Source: Pocillopora verrucosa | Taxonomy: Eukaryota; Cnidaria; Anthozoa; Scleractinia; Pocilloporidae | Direction: 5' to 3' | NCBI RefSeq assembly: GCF_036669915.1 | Contig: NC_089312.1 | Span: forward strand, 2,185,301 to 2,249,300 | DNA length: 64,000 nucleotides | In this document: positions 1 through 10,835 of the stretch, piece by piece | Layout of the letters: the number at the start of each line of letters is the position of its first letter | How positions within the stretch are numbered: position 1 is the stretch's first letter | Position numbers and translations under genes: made by a program | Notes under the pieces: generated by a model | Database searches by the model: none | What the model saw: the letters and a program-made list of their open reading frames with translations, nothing else | What the model was told of the DNA's origin: nothing

Positions 1-620
1 AGGTACCACACCCTGAGGGATTACTATTACAATGATGAAGAGCGGGAAGGACCCAGACGTCTAAAGGAAGGAAGGGGGAGGCCTCGGGCAAGGGGAAGAG
101 CAAGAACCTTGCAGAACTGAACATAAATAACATTAAGGCCATGTTAAAAGTAAAATTTTTAACCTGAATTGTTTTTTGAGACAATTAACTTTCCATAACA
201 GTAACTATACAAACTAAAAAGAACATCATCTTGGTACTAAAGTTATTCAACTATACTTACCTGAGAGGTCTGTTATCCAGTGCAAATGAGCAAGGTTTTC
301 ATTTTAAAATTATAGTTTGATGTATTCATATCTTAAATTAATTGAAAGGACGTCTAAATTATGTATTTTTGTTGCTGATTACAATTTTTAGGCAAACTTA
401 CTGAAAAATGTGCATAATTATGGTAATTATGCAAATCGTGACGTCACACATCAAATTTTATCCCATAATATATAACATAGATCAATAGCCCATTTTATAC
501 AGATCTCAGATATATATGGTTTATTATGGTTAACTTGAAAACACTATTGTTTACAGTGGCTTTTATCATGACCACTCAAATTTTTCCCAAAAAAATAAGA
601 CCCCCGTGGTCCTTTAAGGG
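1..620 (+). pseudogene. piggyBac transposase 3' end (fragment, cut by window edge)
   Basis: Frame 1 from base 1 reads RYHTLRDYYYNDEEREGPRR and continues as a basic Gly/Arg tail to a TGA stop at 118-120. This looks like the extreme C-terminus that follows the Cys-rich finger of PGBD-type piggyBac transposases, and the same RYHTL.DYY motif recurs in the copy at 5.4-6.6 kb. Positions 121-610 would be the 3' non-coding part. CCTTTAAGGG at 611-620 followed by TTAA at 621-624 looks like a piggyBac right end with its TTAA target site. The catalytic part lies outside the window, so whether the element is intact cannot be judged. Confidence 0.7.
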
Positions 621-659
621 TTAAACGAAAAACAAGCGAAATCTTGCAGGGAACGTTTC

Positions 660-1060
660 ATGAGAAAGTTGAAAAGGATGTTGAGGGAAAAGCGGAGGAG
701 AGAGGAACAAGACGTGCAAACGGAGAAGAGAAAGGAGAGGATACGTGAACAAATGCGGGAAAGAGTTAGACGGCTAAGAGAAAAGAGAAGAGAAGAGAGG
801 AGTTGCGACAAGCCGGAAATGATACCGCACATTCTGAAGGAAGTACGTCTGATACCACACCTGTATTCAAAAGTAGGATGGCAAAATCCCGTGCGTTGAA
901 GAAAACAGGTCAAGCCCTACCAGAAACGCCGGAAAAAAAGGCAGAGCTTTTGGAATCAATTTCCTCAAGTCCCCGTAAGAGGAAAATTTTGACTAAATAA
1001 GGACTCGTGAAAACCCCCGAAGAATTGTCCTTGTTTTCAAGGACTGTATGAAATTCAGAA
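660..1060 (+). pseudogene. basic coiled-coil fragment, probably transposon-associated
   Basis: Two overlapping open frames, 660-899 and 803-1000. The first is almost entirely Arg/Lys/Glu and would form a charged helix. The second contains ALKKTGQALPETPEKKAELL and ends in a Lys-rich stretch with a TAA at 998-1000. I recall similar segments in uncharacterised transposon-linked proteins of cnidarians, but I cannot name the family. The reading frame shifts between the two halves, there is no convincing start, and the stretch sits between two piggyBac remnants. A decayed mobile-element ORF is the best description. Confidence 0.35.
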
Positions 1061-1081
1061 AAACTTTGACCAATAAATCTG

Positions 1082-1775
1082 TTGGAATTTCTTTTCGATC
1101 ACAGCACGCTGGCATGTGGAACAATACGAAGTAATCGTAAGGGATTCCCTGATCCCGTGAAAAAAGCGAAATTGAAGAAAGGCGAAGTCAACGCTTACAG
1201 AAGCAGTGAACTTCTTGCCATGAAGTTCAAAGACAAGAGAGATGTGCTAATGCTAACAACAATTCACAATGAGGAAATGGTTCCAGGACGAAGACTTGCA
1301 GCCCACCACAAACCAAGATGGATTGCAGAATGGGCGGAGTGGACCGTACTGATCAGCTGATGCAGCCATATGACATGGCAAGAAAATCCCTCAAATGGTA
1401 CAAGAAACTGGCATGTCATTTTCTGCAGCTTGCCATGCTAAATAGTTTTCTAGTTTACAAGAAAGATCATGGCCGAAAGCGCTTTTTGGAATTTCAGCAT
1501 GATGTGATTTCAGTGCTTCTCTTTGGTACAGAAAATGACCAGCCTGACATTCCAAGAGAGGAAAATGTTGTAAGACTTACAGAAAGGCACTTTTTGGAGC
1601 AAATCCCACCAACAGCAAACAAGAGAAAAGCTCAGAAGAGGTGCAGATATACGGAAGGAAACCTGCTATTACTGCCCAAGTTGTCCATCGCAGCCCGGAT
1701 TGTGCTACTACCCTTGCTTCGAACTTTACCACACAAAGTTTGTGCATTGGGCCAACACTTGAAAGACAAAAAAGA
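1082..1775 (+). pseudogene. piggyBac (PGBD4-like) transposase, 5'-truncated and frameshifted
   Basis: The C-terminal half of a piggyBac DDE transposase is spread over three frames. Frame one (1082-1360) holds ACGTIRSNRKGFPD and a KFKDKRDVLMLTTIHN stretch. Frame two (from about 1318) holds MGGVDRTDQLMQPYD, which carries the last catalytic Asp of the family, and the helical HFLQLAMLNSFLVYKK segment. A third frame (about 1650-1765) holds the Cys-rich finger ETCYYCPSCPSQPGLCYYPC and a LYHTKF end. The N-terminal half with the first catalytic Asp is absent. At least two frameshifts make this a dead copy. It is more similar to PGBD4-type sequences than the copy at 5.4-6.6 kb and so belongs to a different subfamily. 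Confidence 0.8.
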
Positions 1776-1916
1776 CACACATGAAAAAATTCTTGTCAAA
1801 AACTTTATTACAAAAATTTGTGGCCAGTATTTTGCCATTTCGCTAAATACTGCGTGTAGTTGTCAGTGGGCTTCTTTGTTTACATAACTTATACTTGTTG
1901 TGAACAAGCTCCTTTG

Positions 1917-2635
1917 TGTACATTTATAAAGTTTTTTGAAGTAATATCTTGGATATATGTTGGCATTTGTTATGCAGTATTTTTGCAGCAGTTTTGAATC
2001 AGTTTTATTGTTCGAGAGACTTGTTTTTGTCCTGTTTTTATTGAAAAATGTGGAAATATGCAAATTTTCCCACGGTTATGACGTCATATTGATATCAAAT
2101 TACGTCAACCTCAGCAAAATTGGGTTCATTGAAAAGAAAATTTTATGACCTTTCAGAAAATGTATACATGTCTATAGTTTCAGAGGGACACTTCTGGTAT
2201 TTGAGGTCTTTTATGAGACACGCATTTTTAGTTAAAATGCTCTAGCAGACAGGGTACAATGGCACTGGCATCACCAGGCTTTTTTCTGTACATAAAGTAT
2301 TTTTTCTTAAAGTAATATCTTGGATATATGTAAGCATATGTTATGCAAGTATTTTTGCATCAGTTTGGAATAAATTTAATTGTTGAGAGACTTGTTTTTG
2401 TCCTATTTTTGTTGAAAAATGTGAAAAAAATGCAAATTTTCCCACGGTTATGACGTCATACTGATATCGAATTACGCCAACCTCAGCAAAATTTGCTTCG
2501 TTAGAAAGAAAATTTTATGACCTTTCAGAAAATATCTACATGTCTATAGTTTCGGGAAAAATACTTCTAGGGTTTGAGGTTTTTTGTGAGACACCCATTT
2601 TCAGTTAAAATGCAGTGGCACACAGGGTACAGAAA
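1917..2635 (+). repeat. two-copy tandem duplication, period about 371-374 bp
   Basis: Unit 1 (about 1917-2260) and unit 2 (about 2287-2635) share long near-identical runs, among them AGTAATATCTTGGATATATG, a TGCAAATTTTCCCACGGTTA block before TGACGTCA, and AGAAAATTTTATGACCTTTC. The offset is 371 bp at the left end and 374 bp at the right, so small indels accumulated after duplication. It lies directly behind the piggyBac remnant and probably derives from its 3' non-coding part. No coding capacity is seen. Confidence 0.8.
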
Positions 2636-2639
2636 GGGG

Positions 2640-4470
2640 ACATGGGGCGTGGCACTCAAGGGGCTAGTGTTACACCAATGTACATGGTGATTGTGCTAAA
2701 GGTCAATAAATTAAAGAGATCACTAAATCAAGGAAGTCTTGCCAGCCAGAACAAGCAACAATACCTACATGTTCTATTGGTCAAAAACCTATCAATAAAA
2801 CAACTAAGGATACTGCTACACCATTTCTGAAGTAAGAATGCCAAGAATCAGCAATACATTCAATAGTTCACGAAAATCAGACCAGAGAAGGAAAAGAAGA
2901 TTTAGAGAATGACCAAAACAGAAACAAACAACCCTTGTTTTGCAAGACTTACAGGAGATCACAAACTTGTCACAACTTGCAAAGTGAGAGAAAACCAGTG
3001 AAATACCAAACCCAAACACACTGCATTTTCTTCCCTTTAAGAAATGGTACTTTGTGAAGAATCTCCTTTTTTTTCGATGAGGTGGGGGAAGAGGGGCCTT
3101 CTTTTTAACAATGGCACAATTTCTACCATCAATAGAGATGTATGGCATTTTGCAGGACAGCATCTAAACCATGCAACCTCCTTCCCATTGGATGTAATTT
3201 TTGTTCTGTCAGAATGAGTCAACATCAGTTAGATCAAGGTCAAATTCAAATGAGTGGAAATTTCATCCTTCTTTTCTCTACTGTCATAACACTCATAAAC
3301 ATATCTACAGCTATGAATAGTTATTCTTTGAGATACACTGATGATTTCATTTAATCAGGGAATATGAACATTTCCCTTAATTTATTATGTTCTTTCCATC
3401 TACTGTATCACACAAGAACCCATCATTTCTCAACAAAGTACACAAAGTGATGTTAACAATTGTAAAGCTATTTATAAATGGATTCAAACCTTATTTAAGC
3501 TGTGCACATACATTTTAATTGTTTTCTTTTACAATGGCAAATAAATGTTAATAATAATAATAATAATAAATAATATTTACAATAATCATAACATCACTGA
3601 GATTTTGATTTGCTAAAACTTTTAGTTTTAATGAGCCTTTTTCCATATGATTTATTTAGGGCACTGTCCCCTTCCACAGCACCATGTACCTAAGGAAAGG
3701 ATATTCAAGCAGGTAATACTGCTGTGTACACAAGAGAGAATAAAATCAAAGAGAAGCAAGAGAGAAGCAAACAAAAGTAATCAGAATGGTGCACACCCAC
3801 TGTTTGTGTACTGTGATGTTATCACCAGCAGATGTCTGCCTGCTTAAGACCAGGATGACAAATATTTCATTGCCTTTCATCAGTTACGTTTTAGACCTCA
3901 AAACAACTGTCTTTTTTGATGCAAAGTCCTCAATTTGTGGCCCAAGAAGCATTATTCTAAGCTTTGTAGCCTCACCCCTTGGTAAATAGCAGTGAACTAA
4001 AAATTACTTTGCACAAGGAAAGTACATATGGAATGTACAATTATGTGGATCTGCTAGAGTATTGCATTCCTTGTAATCTATTTGTATTTACTGATGTTAA
4101 ATCATTCATCACGAAAAAGTGAGAAAAATTTTTGAGCATGAGGGCCAGGTTAAATCTGAAAAGTGAAGCAGTGTCAAGATGACCTTTAAAATTGTGCCAC
4201 ATGGACCCTCTACAAGGAAAATACATTGCTGCTTAAGTGAGTTCTGTGAAATCCTTATTTCAAGAACACATTCAAGAATATCTCAACCAGAATACCTCCT
4301 TACATAAAAATGATGGATTACACCATACATGCACATCATGGTTACTCACAACCCCAAATTTTTGGAGTTCTACAAGTCTGTGAAGATTTTTACTGGCCAG
4401 GTGGTGTAGAGAAACAATGATGTGGCTCGCAGTGTAATCCTGCGAAAGTCCATCAAATGGTACTCTGCTG
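2640..4470. other. no gene recognised
   Basis: AT-rich, with stop codons in all frames and only short unconvincing ORFs. The only structure seen is an ATA trinucleotide run at about 3549-3571. Probably old transposon and intergenic sequence. Confidence 0.5.
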
Positions 4471-4473
4471 GAG

Positions 4474-4893
4474 ATGTTCTTCAACAATAGCAAAAGCTGT
4501 GAAATCATGAGAGAGAGAGAGAGGCTCATGCTTATGAAAAGAGAAACTACACTTAATGGGATGAGAACATTAAAGAAAGCAGACAAAAAAGGCATACAAG
4601 TCACTCTTACTGGCAATCAAGTGAAGCTACCCTTTCAAAATCCACAAGCCCTGATAATCCTGAAGTCTTCAAAAATGACAATAAAAGAATTGAAGGCTGA
4701 ACTGAAAAGGAGAAATGCCCAGGGATTCAGTCAGAAAAACAAATCTGAGCTTTTAAAACAACTAAAGGAGATTTGCCAAGAACAACATATAGGCAAATCA
4801 GTATGCAATGAACACGGTGTGATGAGTATTCCCATTTGTATTGAGCCAAAGTGGGCCATACAACCAGAGTTATTCTGGCTTATACAGCACTAA
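4474..4893 (+). CDS. small ORF with SAP-like DNA-binding motif, status uncertain
   Basis: Open frame of 139 codons. The middle (from about 4675) reads MTIKELKAELKRRNAQGFSQ, then KNKSELLKQLKEI. This fits the helix-turn-helix pattern of SAP domains (LK..ELK..LK.RG....G.K.EL...L), which bind AT-rich or scaffold DNA. The N-terminal part is basic and the C-terminal part has no motif I recognise. No splice partner, promoter or poly(A) signal was identified. SAP motifs occur both in nuclear proteins and in cnidarian transposon ORFs, and the flanks here are piggyBac remnants, so an exon or ORF of a mobile element is as likely as a host gene. Confidence 0.35.
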   Translation: MFFNNSKSCEIMRERERLMLMKRETTLNGMRTLKKADKKGIQVTLTGNQVKLPFQNPQALIILKSSKMTIKELKAELKRRNAQGFSQKNKSELLKQLKEICQEQHIGKSVCNEHGVMSIPICIEPKWAIQPELFWLIQH

Positions 4894-5461
4894 GCCATAA
4901 AAATTATTTCTATCTCCCTTTGGAGTTTTGGATTTTGCAAATGGTATGCAAGTCTATCAAAGTGTTGGTCTCTGCATGAAATTTGCAGATACCCAATAAA
5001 TAATTGTAAAAAAGCTTGAATGTGCAGTAAACTAAATGATATAAACAACAACAAGTGCAAAATTATTGCCTAGGAGAGCCTTTATGTTTATAAAAAAAAT
5101 AAGTATTTACTCTTTTTCTTTTGGATTTTCAGCAAAGTTTGCTAACATGTTAATAATCCAATTTTTTATCAGTTAATCTCAAGTAACCAATACTTTTGAG
5201 GCTTTTACCTCAAGTTTTGCTATTTCTCACTTATTTTGTCTTATAAGTTTTATCTATCAGGAAAGTCCTGAGTTTCTGTGATGCTTTTTATATTTCTGAA
5301 AAGCCCTTTTCATAAATTTTAAAATTAGATATTTTAGATTATATTGCTGTATATATTTGTTGAGATATGAATTTAAAAATGAATGTGGACAATTTTTGCA
5401 TTTTTTTTTTTGGGTGCAAGGGATAGGTTTACAAGCCAAATATCTCTTTCTACTAAAGCTG

Positions 5462-6620
5462 ACCCCATTCTTTGGTACCACTATGTCAAGAACAAGGTGT
5501 CTTTAAGTTCTACATTATCTTCACTTTGCTGATAATTCCTTAGCTCCTAGGCCTGATTCACCAAATTTCAACAAGTTGTACAAAATTCTGCATCTGCTGG
5601 ATTTGATCATACCAAGGTTTAGGGCAGTTTACAGTCCTGAAAGGCAACTTGCTGTCAATGAAACCTTGATCAAATTAAAAAGGGAAAGTTCATTTAGGGC
5701 AATTCGTTCCCATAAAACCAAGTAGGTTTGGAATCAAGGCCTTTACAATGGCTGAATCAACCAATGGCTATGTTGTAGGGAGCAACACATACGCTCAAAA
5801 GGAAGCCAATGTAGTCCAGAAGGGGAGAGTCCCTTTATAGACAGAAAGATACTTTGACTTGCATGACATGGCATGACAGAAAGCCTATCAGTTTCTTAGG
5901 CACTGTACCCACATGTAAAGATGATTCTGGTGTTGTGGAAAGATCCATGAAAGTAAATGGCCACTGGGTGAAGCAAAACTTTGCCAGCTATGGTATAGTT
6001 AGCCTGTATAATGCTTACATGGGTGGTGTTGATGTCTCTGATCGGAGAATTAGCTCATATGCAAGGCTAATGAGAGGTGCTGCACAGTATTACAAGATTT
6101 TTATTCTATCTCATAGAAGTATGTATTTCAAATGCGCACATTTTGGAAAGAAAATTTCCAAATCATACCACCACAACCACTTTAGTATTCAGAAAGTCAT
6201 TGATAAGTGACTTGATTGAAGGAAAATCCTTCAGGAGGGACACTCAAATGCAGCAGCCATCTACTTCTGACATTTGATTTAATCAAGAACACTTTCACCA
6301 CCTTGACAAAAGCAGTGACAAAAGATCCACTTGCAAGGTTCACCTACAGCATGTAGATACCTTTTACAGCTGTGCAGTGTGTGGAGTACACATGTGCCTG
6401 GAGCCCTGTTTGCTCAGATATCACACATTGAAAGACTACTATTTCAGTGATGAAGATAGTGAAGGCCCCTGACATCTGCCTGGAGCCCTGTTTTCTCAGA
6501 TATCACACATTGAAAGACTACTATTTCAGTGATGAAGATAGTGAAGGCCCCTGACATCTGAAAGAAGGAAGAGGAAGAGTTGCACCAGAGGAAGAGGAGG
6601 AATTCTTCAAAATTGAACAT
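5462..6620 (+). pseudogene. piggyBac transposase, decayed
   Basis: The order of recognisable pieces follows a piggyBac transposase. First TPFFGTTMSRTRCL-stop-VLHYLHFADN, then KLYKILHLLDLIIPRFRAVY and SPERQLAVNETLIKLK, where Asn replaces the first catalytic Asp of the family (usual pattern L.(V/I)DE). After stops and frameshifts come KPISFLGTVP and YNAYMGGVDVSDRRISSYAR with the conserved late Asp. The C-terminal Cys finger CAVCGVHMCLEPC and RYHTLKDYYFSDEDSEGP end at a TGA where the fragment at the start of the window has Arg (CCC-TGA against CCC-AGA). An 82 bp tandem duplication at 6395-6558 breaks the end further. Missing catalytic Asp, stops and frameshifts make this inactive. Confidence 0.85.
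6395..6558 (+). repeat. 82 bp tandem duplication inside piggyBac remnant
   Basis: TGCCTGGAGCCCTGTTT starts at 6395 and again at 6477. The two 82 bp units differ at about one base. 82 is not a multiple of three, so the duplication itself shifts the frame. The near identity shows it arose recently compared with the decay of the transposase. Confidence 0.9.
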
Positions 6621-6624
6621 GTAA

Positions 6625-7874
6625 AGACAAACATGAAGGTGGAAGTGAAGTAACCAAGGCAAAGTGATATACAAGAAAATGAGAGTGACTAACTCTAAGA
6701 CTTTCTCAAAGATAATACTTCAAGATTTTGTTCCTCATAAGATAATTCCTGCCCTTGCAATAACATTAATTACTCAAATTTGTGTGCAGAGAAATGTTAT
6801 TAACCTTTAAAATGATATTTTCAATGTTTGAAGTTCATGATTTTTGTTTAAAACTAATAGTTCTAAAATATATTCGTCACAAGATTCTTTCAATTAATCC
6901 CGCTCAAAATTTCCAATAATTATACTGATTATGCATGTTGTGACGTCATCATATAATATACATCCCATAATAAGTTAAACTAATTGATAGGAAATTTTCT
7001 ACTGATTATGAATAGATACATTGTCATGTGAGGCAAATACCAGCTCCTTCTTTCTCTGCAAATTTTGCTGAATTTATAGCCTCGAGCGCTTGAGCCCGCT
7101 TTATTAAATAGCATTTCGCTATTTAGCTTTGCCATGAAAATGGCTACCCATTAGTTGTAAAGGCGGAATGTGCAAATTGGTTTGCATGCATACCAGTCGA
7201 GTAAAAATACACCTACGCACTTTGGACCCTCAAAAAGGGGAGTGCTCATCTTGTAAAAGGTTTTGAGATACTTAACATGCTAGATTTCGAAAGGTCGGAT
7301 GACACAGTTTTACTGATGGTTCAGATGTAGCAAAATTCTTACATATTTGGAGACCATACCTTTGCCAACTGCCGAGAGCGTCCAGTTTACTTCGTTTTGC
7401 ATCTTCAGTCATTTCAACGCAGATCACTACACAGAATCAAAAAGATGAAAACACAGTAATGAATTCAAACCTTAGGAAGCATAACTATTAAAGAAGAGGG
7501 AAAATTAAAGAAAAAATGCACGTAACAAGCTATGAAATTACCGAACGTGAATCATCAAAGAGACGCCTACCGAAGCACATGGTATCTTCGCAAGTTTCGC
7601 GTTGCCGTTCTTGATCTGGCACTTGGGTATGCACAGTCGCTCCTTACAGTGACTAACCATCTCTTCTGTTTTCTACGACTAGTTGGGAAATTAACATCGT
7701 TCTATTAAGTTTGCGAACGAAAAAACGATAACTTTCACGAAATGACGCTTTGGGCCAGACCTTCGAAGACCGCAGCATGTCATGTGACAATTGACAGGAG
7801 CCTGCTTTACTTTTGGTCAGTGTCAAAATAATAGTCACGCAATCTTATGTCACCAGCCATAGAGTTAGAAGGGG
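6625..7874. other. no gene recognised; possible piggyBac 3' tail then intergenic DNA
   Basis: The first ~350 bases contain TTATGCATGTTGTGACGTCA (6929-6948), like the 3' tails of the other piggyBac remnants. A short perfect hairpin, AAATAGC-ATTTC-GCTATTT, lies at about 7106-7124. No convincing ORF. Confidence 0.4.
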
Positions 7875-7876
7875 TA

Positions 7877-8328
7877 CAGTCGAATGACTCGAACCCTCGC
7901 TATCTCGAACCTCGTGCTAACTCGAACGAAAGCCGATTCGCCCGTCATACATTTACTGAAAATTTACCCTCGACAACTCGAACTTCTCGTGAACTCGAAG
8001 TAATTTTCGTATCCTTTCAGGGGATGTTCTCTACATATATTACCCTCGATAACTCGAACCACGTCCAACCTCCTCCTCCAAACAAAACAAACAATGTAAT
8101 ACAGTACAAAACATTTACGTTACCTTGTGATTTCTGCAGTAGTTTAGAGTTCCATTTTCAGCCTGACTTCTCTCCCCTATGAAATTTGATTAAATTGTTT
8201 ATTGTGTGAATAGAAAAAACAATAAACACTAGTTTTTTTCCCCTTATTTCTGATCCTTTTCTTTCACTCCCGATAACTCGTACCCTTTTCAATTTCCACT
8301 GAAGGTTCAAGTTATCGAGATTCGACTG
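7877..8328. mobile_element. pogo/Tigger-like MITE (452 bp) with TA target site
   Basis: The left end TA-CAGTCGAATGACTCGAACC (TA at 7875-7876) and the right end GAGATTCGACTG-TA (TA at 8329-8330) are inverted repeats flanked by TA dinucleotides. Motifs such as CTCGATAACTCGAAC recur inside in both orientations. CAGT... ends with TA duplication and the tcgaa/actcgaac motif fit Tc1/mariner-pogo (Tigger) elements. The internal open frame at 7847-8182 has no transposase motif, so this is a non-autonomous copy. Confidence 0.75.
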
Positions 8329-8593
8329 TACTTCTTAATAACAGGCCACGGGGTTGGGTCGCTGAATGGCGTCACCTTTTCACGACTGGATTGATTGTAA
8401 TGGGCTGCATCTTTGATAGAGTCACCAGAATATGATGGCCGCATTCATTTTTGGGGATTTTGGGTTATGAAAGATTTGGTACGTATAGGGATTTAAAAAT
8501 GGGAACCCTTTTGTTTAACTTCCCGACATGCGAGCGTCAGAATGTTCACGCACTATCAATGAAGAAAGTGACCAAGATGGATCAGCGAAAATT

Positions 8594-8902
8594 ACATACA
8601 GCTATTTCAATTTACGTTGTCGGATCAAAGCTTCAAGGGTACGGGACAAGACCGAAAGGCGGTATGGGTAGATTAGAATTAATTTTAGGCTTTCGGGGTT
8701 GTCGGCGCGAGATGGACATGGAGGCTGAAAATACAATTAGTATTGCCTTGCGCGTCTTAACAAAGAGCAACAAGAACAGATATGGACGAGGCATTTTTAA
8801 TTTTGCTGATAATTATTCATTAAGATCCCATATTCCCCTTCGGTCTTGTCTTGTAGGCTTGAGATAATTGATCCGACAACGTAAATTGAAATAGCTGTAT
8901 GT
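8594..8902. mobile_element. MITE with perfect 35 bp terminal inverted repeats (309 bp)
   Basis: The first 35 bases (8594-8628, starting ACATACAGCTATTTC) are an exact reverse complement of the last 35 (8868-8902, ending GAAATAGCTGTATGT). A further ~30 bases inward pair imperfectly (GGGACAAGACCGAA on the left, TTCGGTCTTGTCTTG on the right). No coding capacity and no clear target-site duplication. The unmutated arms suggest recent movement. Superfamily not assigned. Confidence 0.8.
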
Positions 8903-8904
8903 CC

Positions 8905-10830
8905 AAGAGTGACAAAGGGTACTGAGAGGTCAGCGGCAAATGCTGAGCAAAAATTAACCCAAGTACCCCCTCCTCCTCGGGGTTCTTAAGGTGATATTAT
9001 GTTTTGGGGTGTAAGCTTATGAATTAGGTGCCATTTATACGAGATGATGAAAGGTCTATCGTCTGTACTTTTAATTAGTGGCATGGTAAACAAGACGACA
9101 AATGGTATGTATCCCTGTCAAGTAACCATCAACGGGCACTAGAAAATTGTCCTTATGCAACACAAAGAAATAAGGTTTCGTGAAAGTGAACCTAGACAGA
9201 GAGACATTTTTTTCCTTAATTTGATTCAGGGATTATCGTGGGATTTCTGTTAATTCCCTTAGATCTAAACCTGGATTTCGCACGACTCAGTAAAGTTAAT
9301 TTAAGCCGTCGTTTTCTAGAGAAAGCAAACATGAAAAACGCAGGTAAATGCTATCGGATTTTGTATAATTATTTTCCTTCAACTGTATTTGTTTATGTTT
9401 GAAGACACATGTACAAGACTACATGTAAACTACGTAGGAACAGAATCTTTAAAAACAATTTCCAGAACTGCGTGGTAAAAAAGGTCTACTTTTTGCAGAA
9501 TTCAGGTTTTGCGAGCAGCGAGGAAACTACGTGCGTCAGCTCCAATTTCCTTGACTGAAAAAAAATTGTATTAAAAATTAAAAGGAGCGATTTTTTTCTT
9601 ACCCCAAGAGAAGCACAGCTGGTCGCGTGCGCTAATTTAAGTTCATAAATTTTAATCTTTAAAACGTTTAATACTGATGAACGATTACTATAAATTATAA
9701 TTTTATTTCATACTATTGTCCCCTCTACTTTCATGCACGACAAAGGCTACTTGAGTTTTACAACGCTGGAAGAATTAACAATAAAAACATCTGTGATCAA
9801 TGATTTTTTCCGGTGATAATAAAAAAAGAGGTTACAAAGGTTTAATTTACAAGTTAATTACAATCAGGCTTTTCTGACGACTGTGAACCCGTTTTGAAAC
9901 TATCAGTTACATGATATATTAAAGGTTTTATTATCGATTCATATTTATGCGACGCCTTCAATATCAAAGGATGTAAACAAATATTCGAGATACTGTTTCA
10001 TATGCCTGTTGTTGGTTTGAAAGATCTTTTCATAGCTGTCCTGAGGAACATCACTTTTGCGTCATCAGAACTTACGTACCAGAAGGAAGTTAAAAATTGA
10101 TAAAGATCTAGGGTGGATCCATTGGTTACACAAACGGGTTCGGTAAAGGCGGGCACGTTTAAACAAACGTGGCACGCATTAAAATTTTCTGGTCAAAAAT
10201 AAGAAACACTCAGTGGCATTTACAGGTTAATATCACTTGTTCCACAAGAAAAAAAATATGCGAAATACTGGGTCGGAATTTAAAGTCGTGGAAGCGACGA
10301 GCTCAAGATATCCAAATTCCACCTGCAATTCTGAGACCCGTACACTTCCTTTAAATAACATTACAAATTGTCTGTAAGACCCGTGAATGGACTGTTCTTA
10401 TCTCTCGCAAACATTTGTTAATGAAGTTCGGCTGGTCTTAGTAAAACAAAACCGACCATTTATTGTAGCTTTTACTCTAAAGCTGATTGGACATCTCATC
10501 GCGAGTTACTTTGTTATTCAAATCATGGGCTTAAACGCTTGTCGCTTTGCTTTTCGTACGAGTAATGAATTAATAACGCCAAAAAAACGAACCTCAATCG
10601 TTGCAAATTGCCTCTTTTGCAAAGTACTTCGAGATTTTTTCAACTCAACCAAGTCACAGATATTGGACTCGTATTGGTTTTTGCGTATAAAGGCACTTTC
10701 GGGGGCAGTCGCAGTCTGACTGTTGCTACTTTATAAGCACTGTACCCTGCTCGCGAGTCGTGAGTAAATTCATCGAAAAACAGCTTGAAATGAATACGTT
10801 AACCGAGTGACATTCCGTTTCCGTGCGACT
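8905..10830. other. intergenic, no gene recognised
   Basis: About 1.9 kb between the MITE and the G-alpha start. Only short ORFs without motifs. The last few hundred bases should hold the promoter and 5' UTR of the G-alpha gene. No TATA box could be placed with confidence. Confidence 0.4.
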
Positions 10831-10835
10831 CAAAC

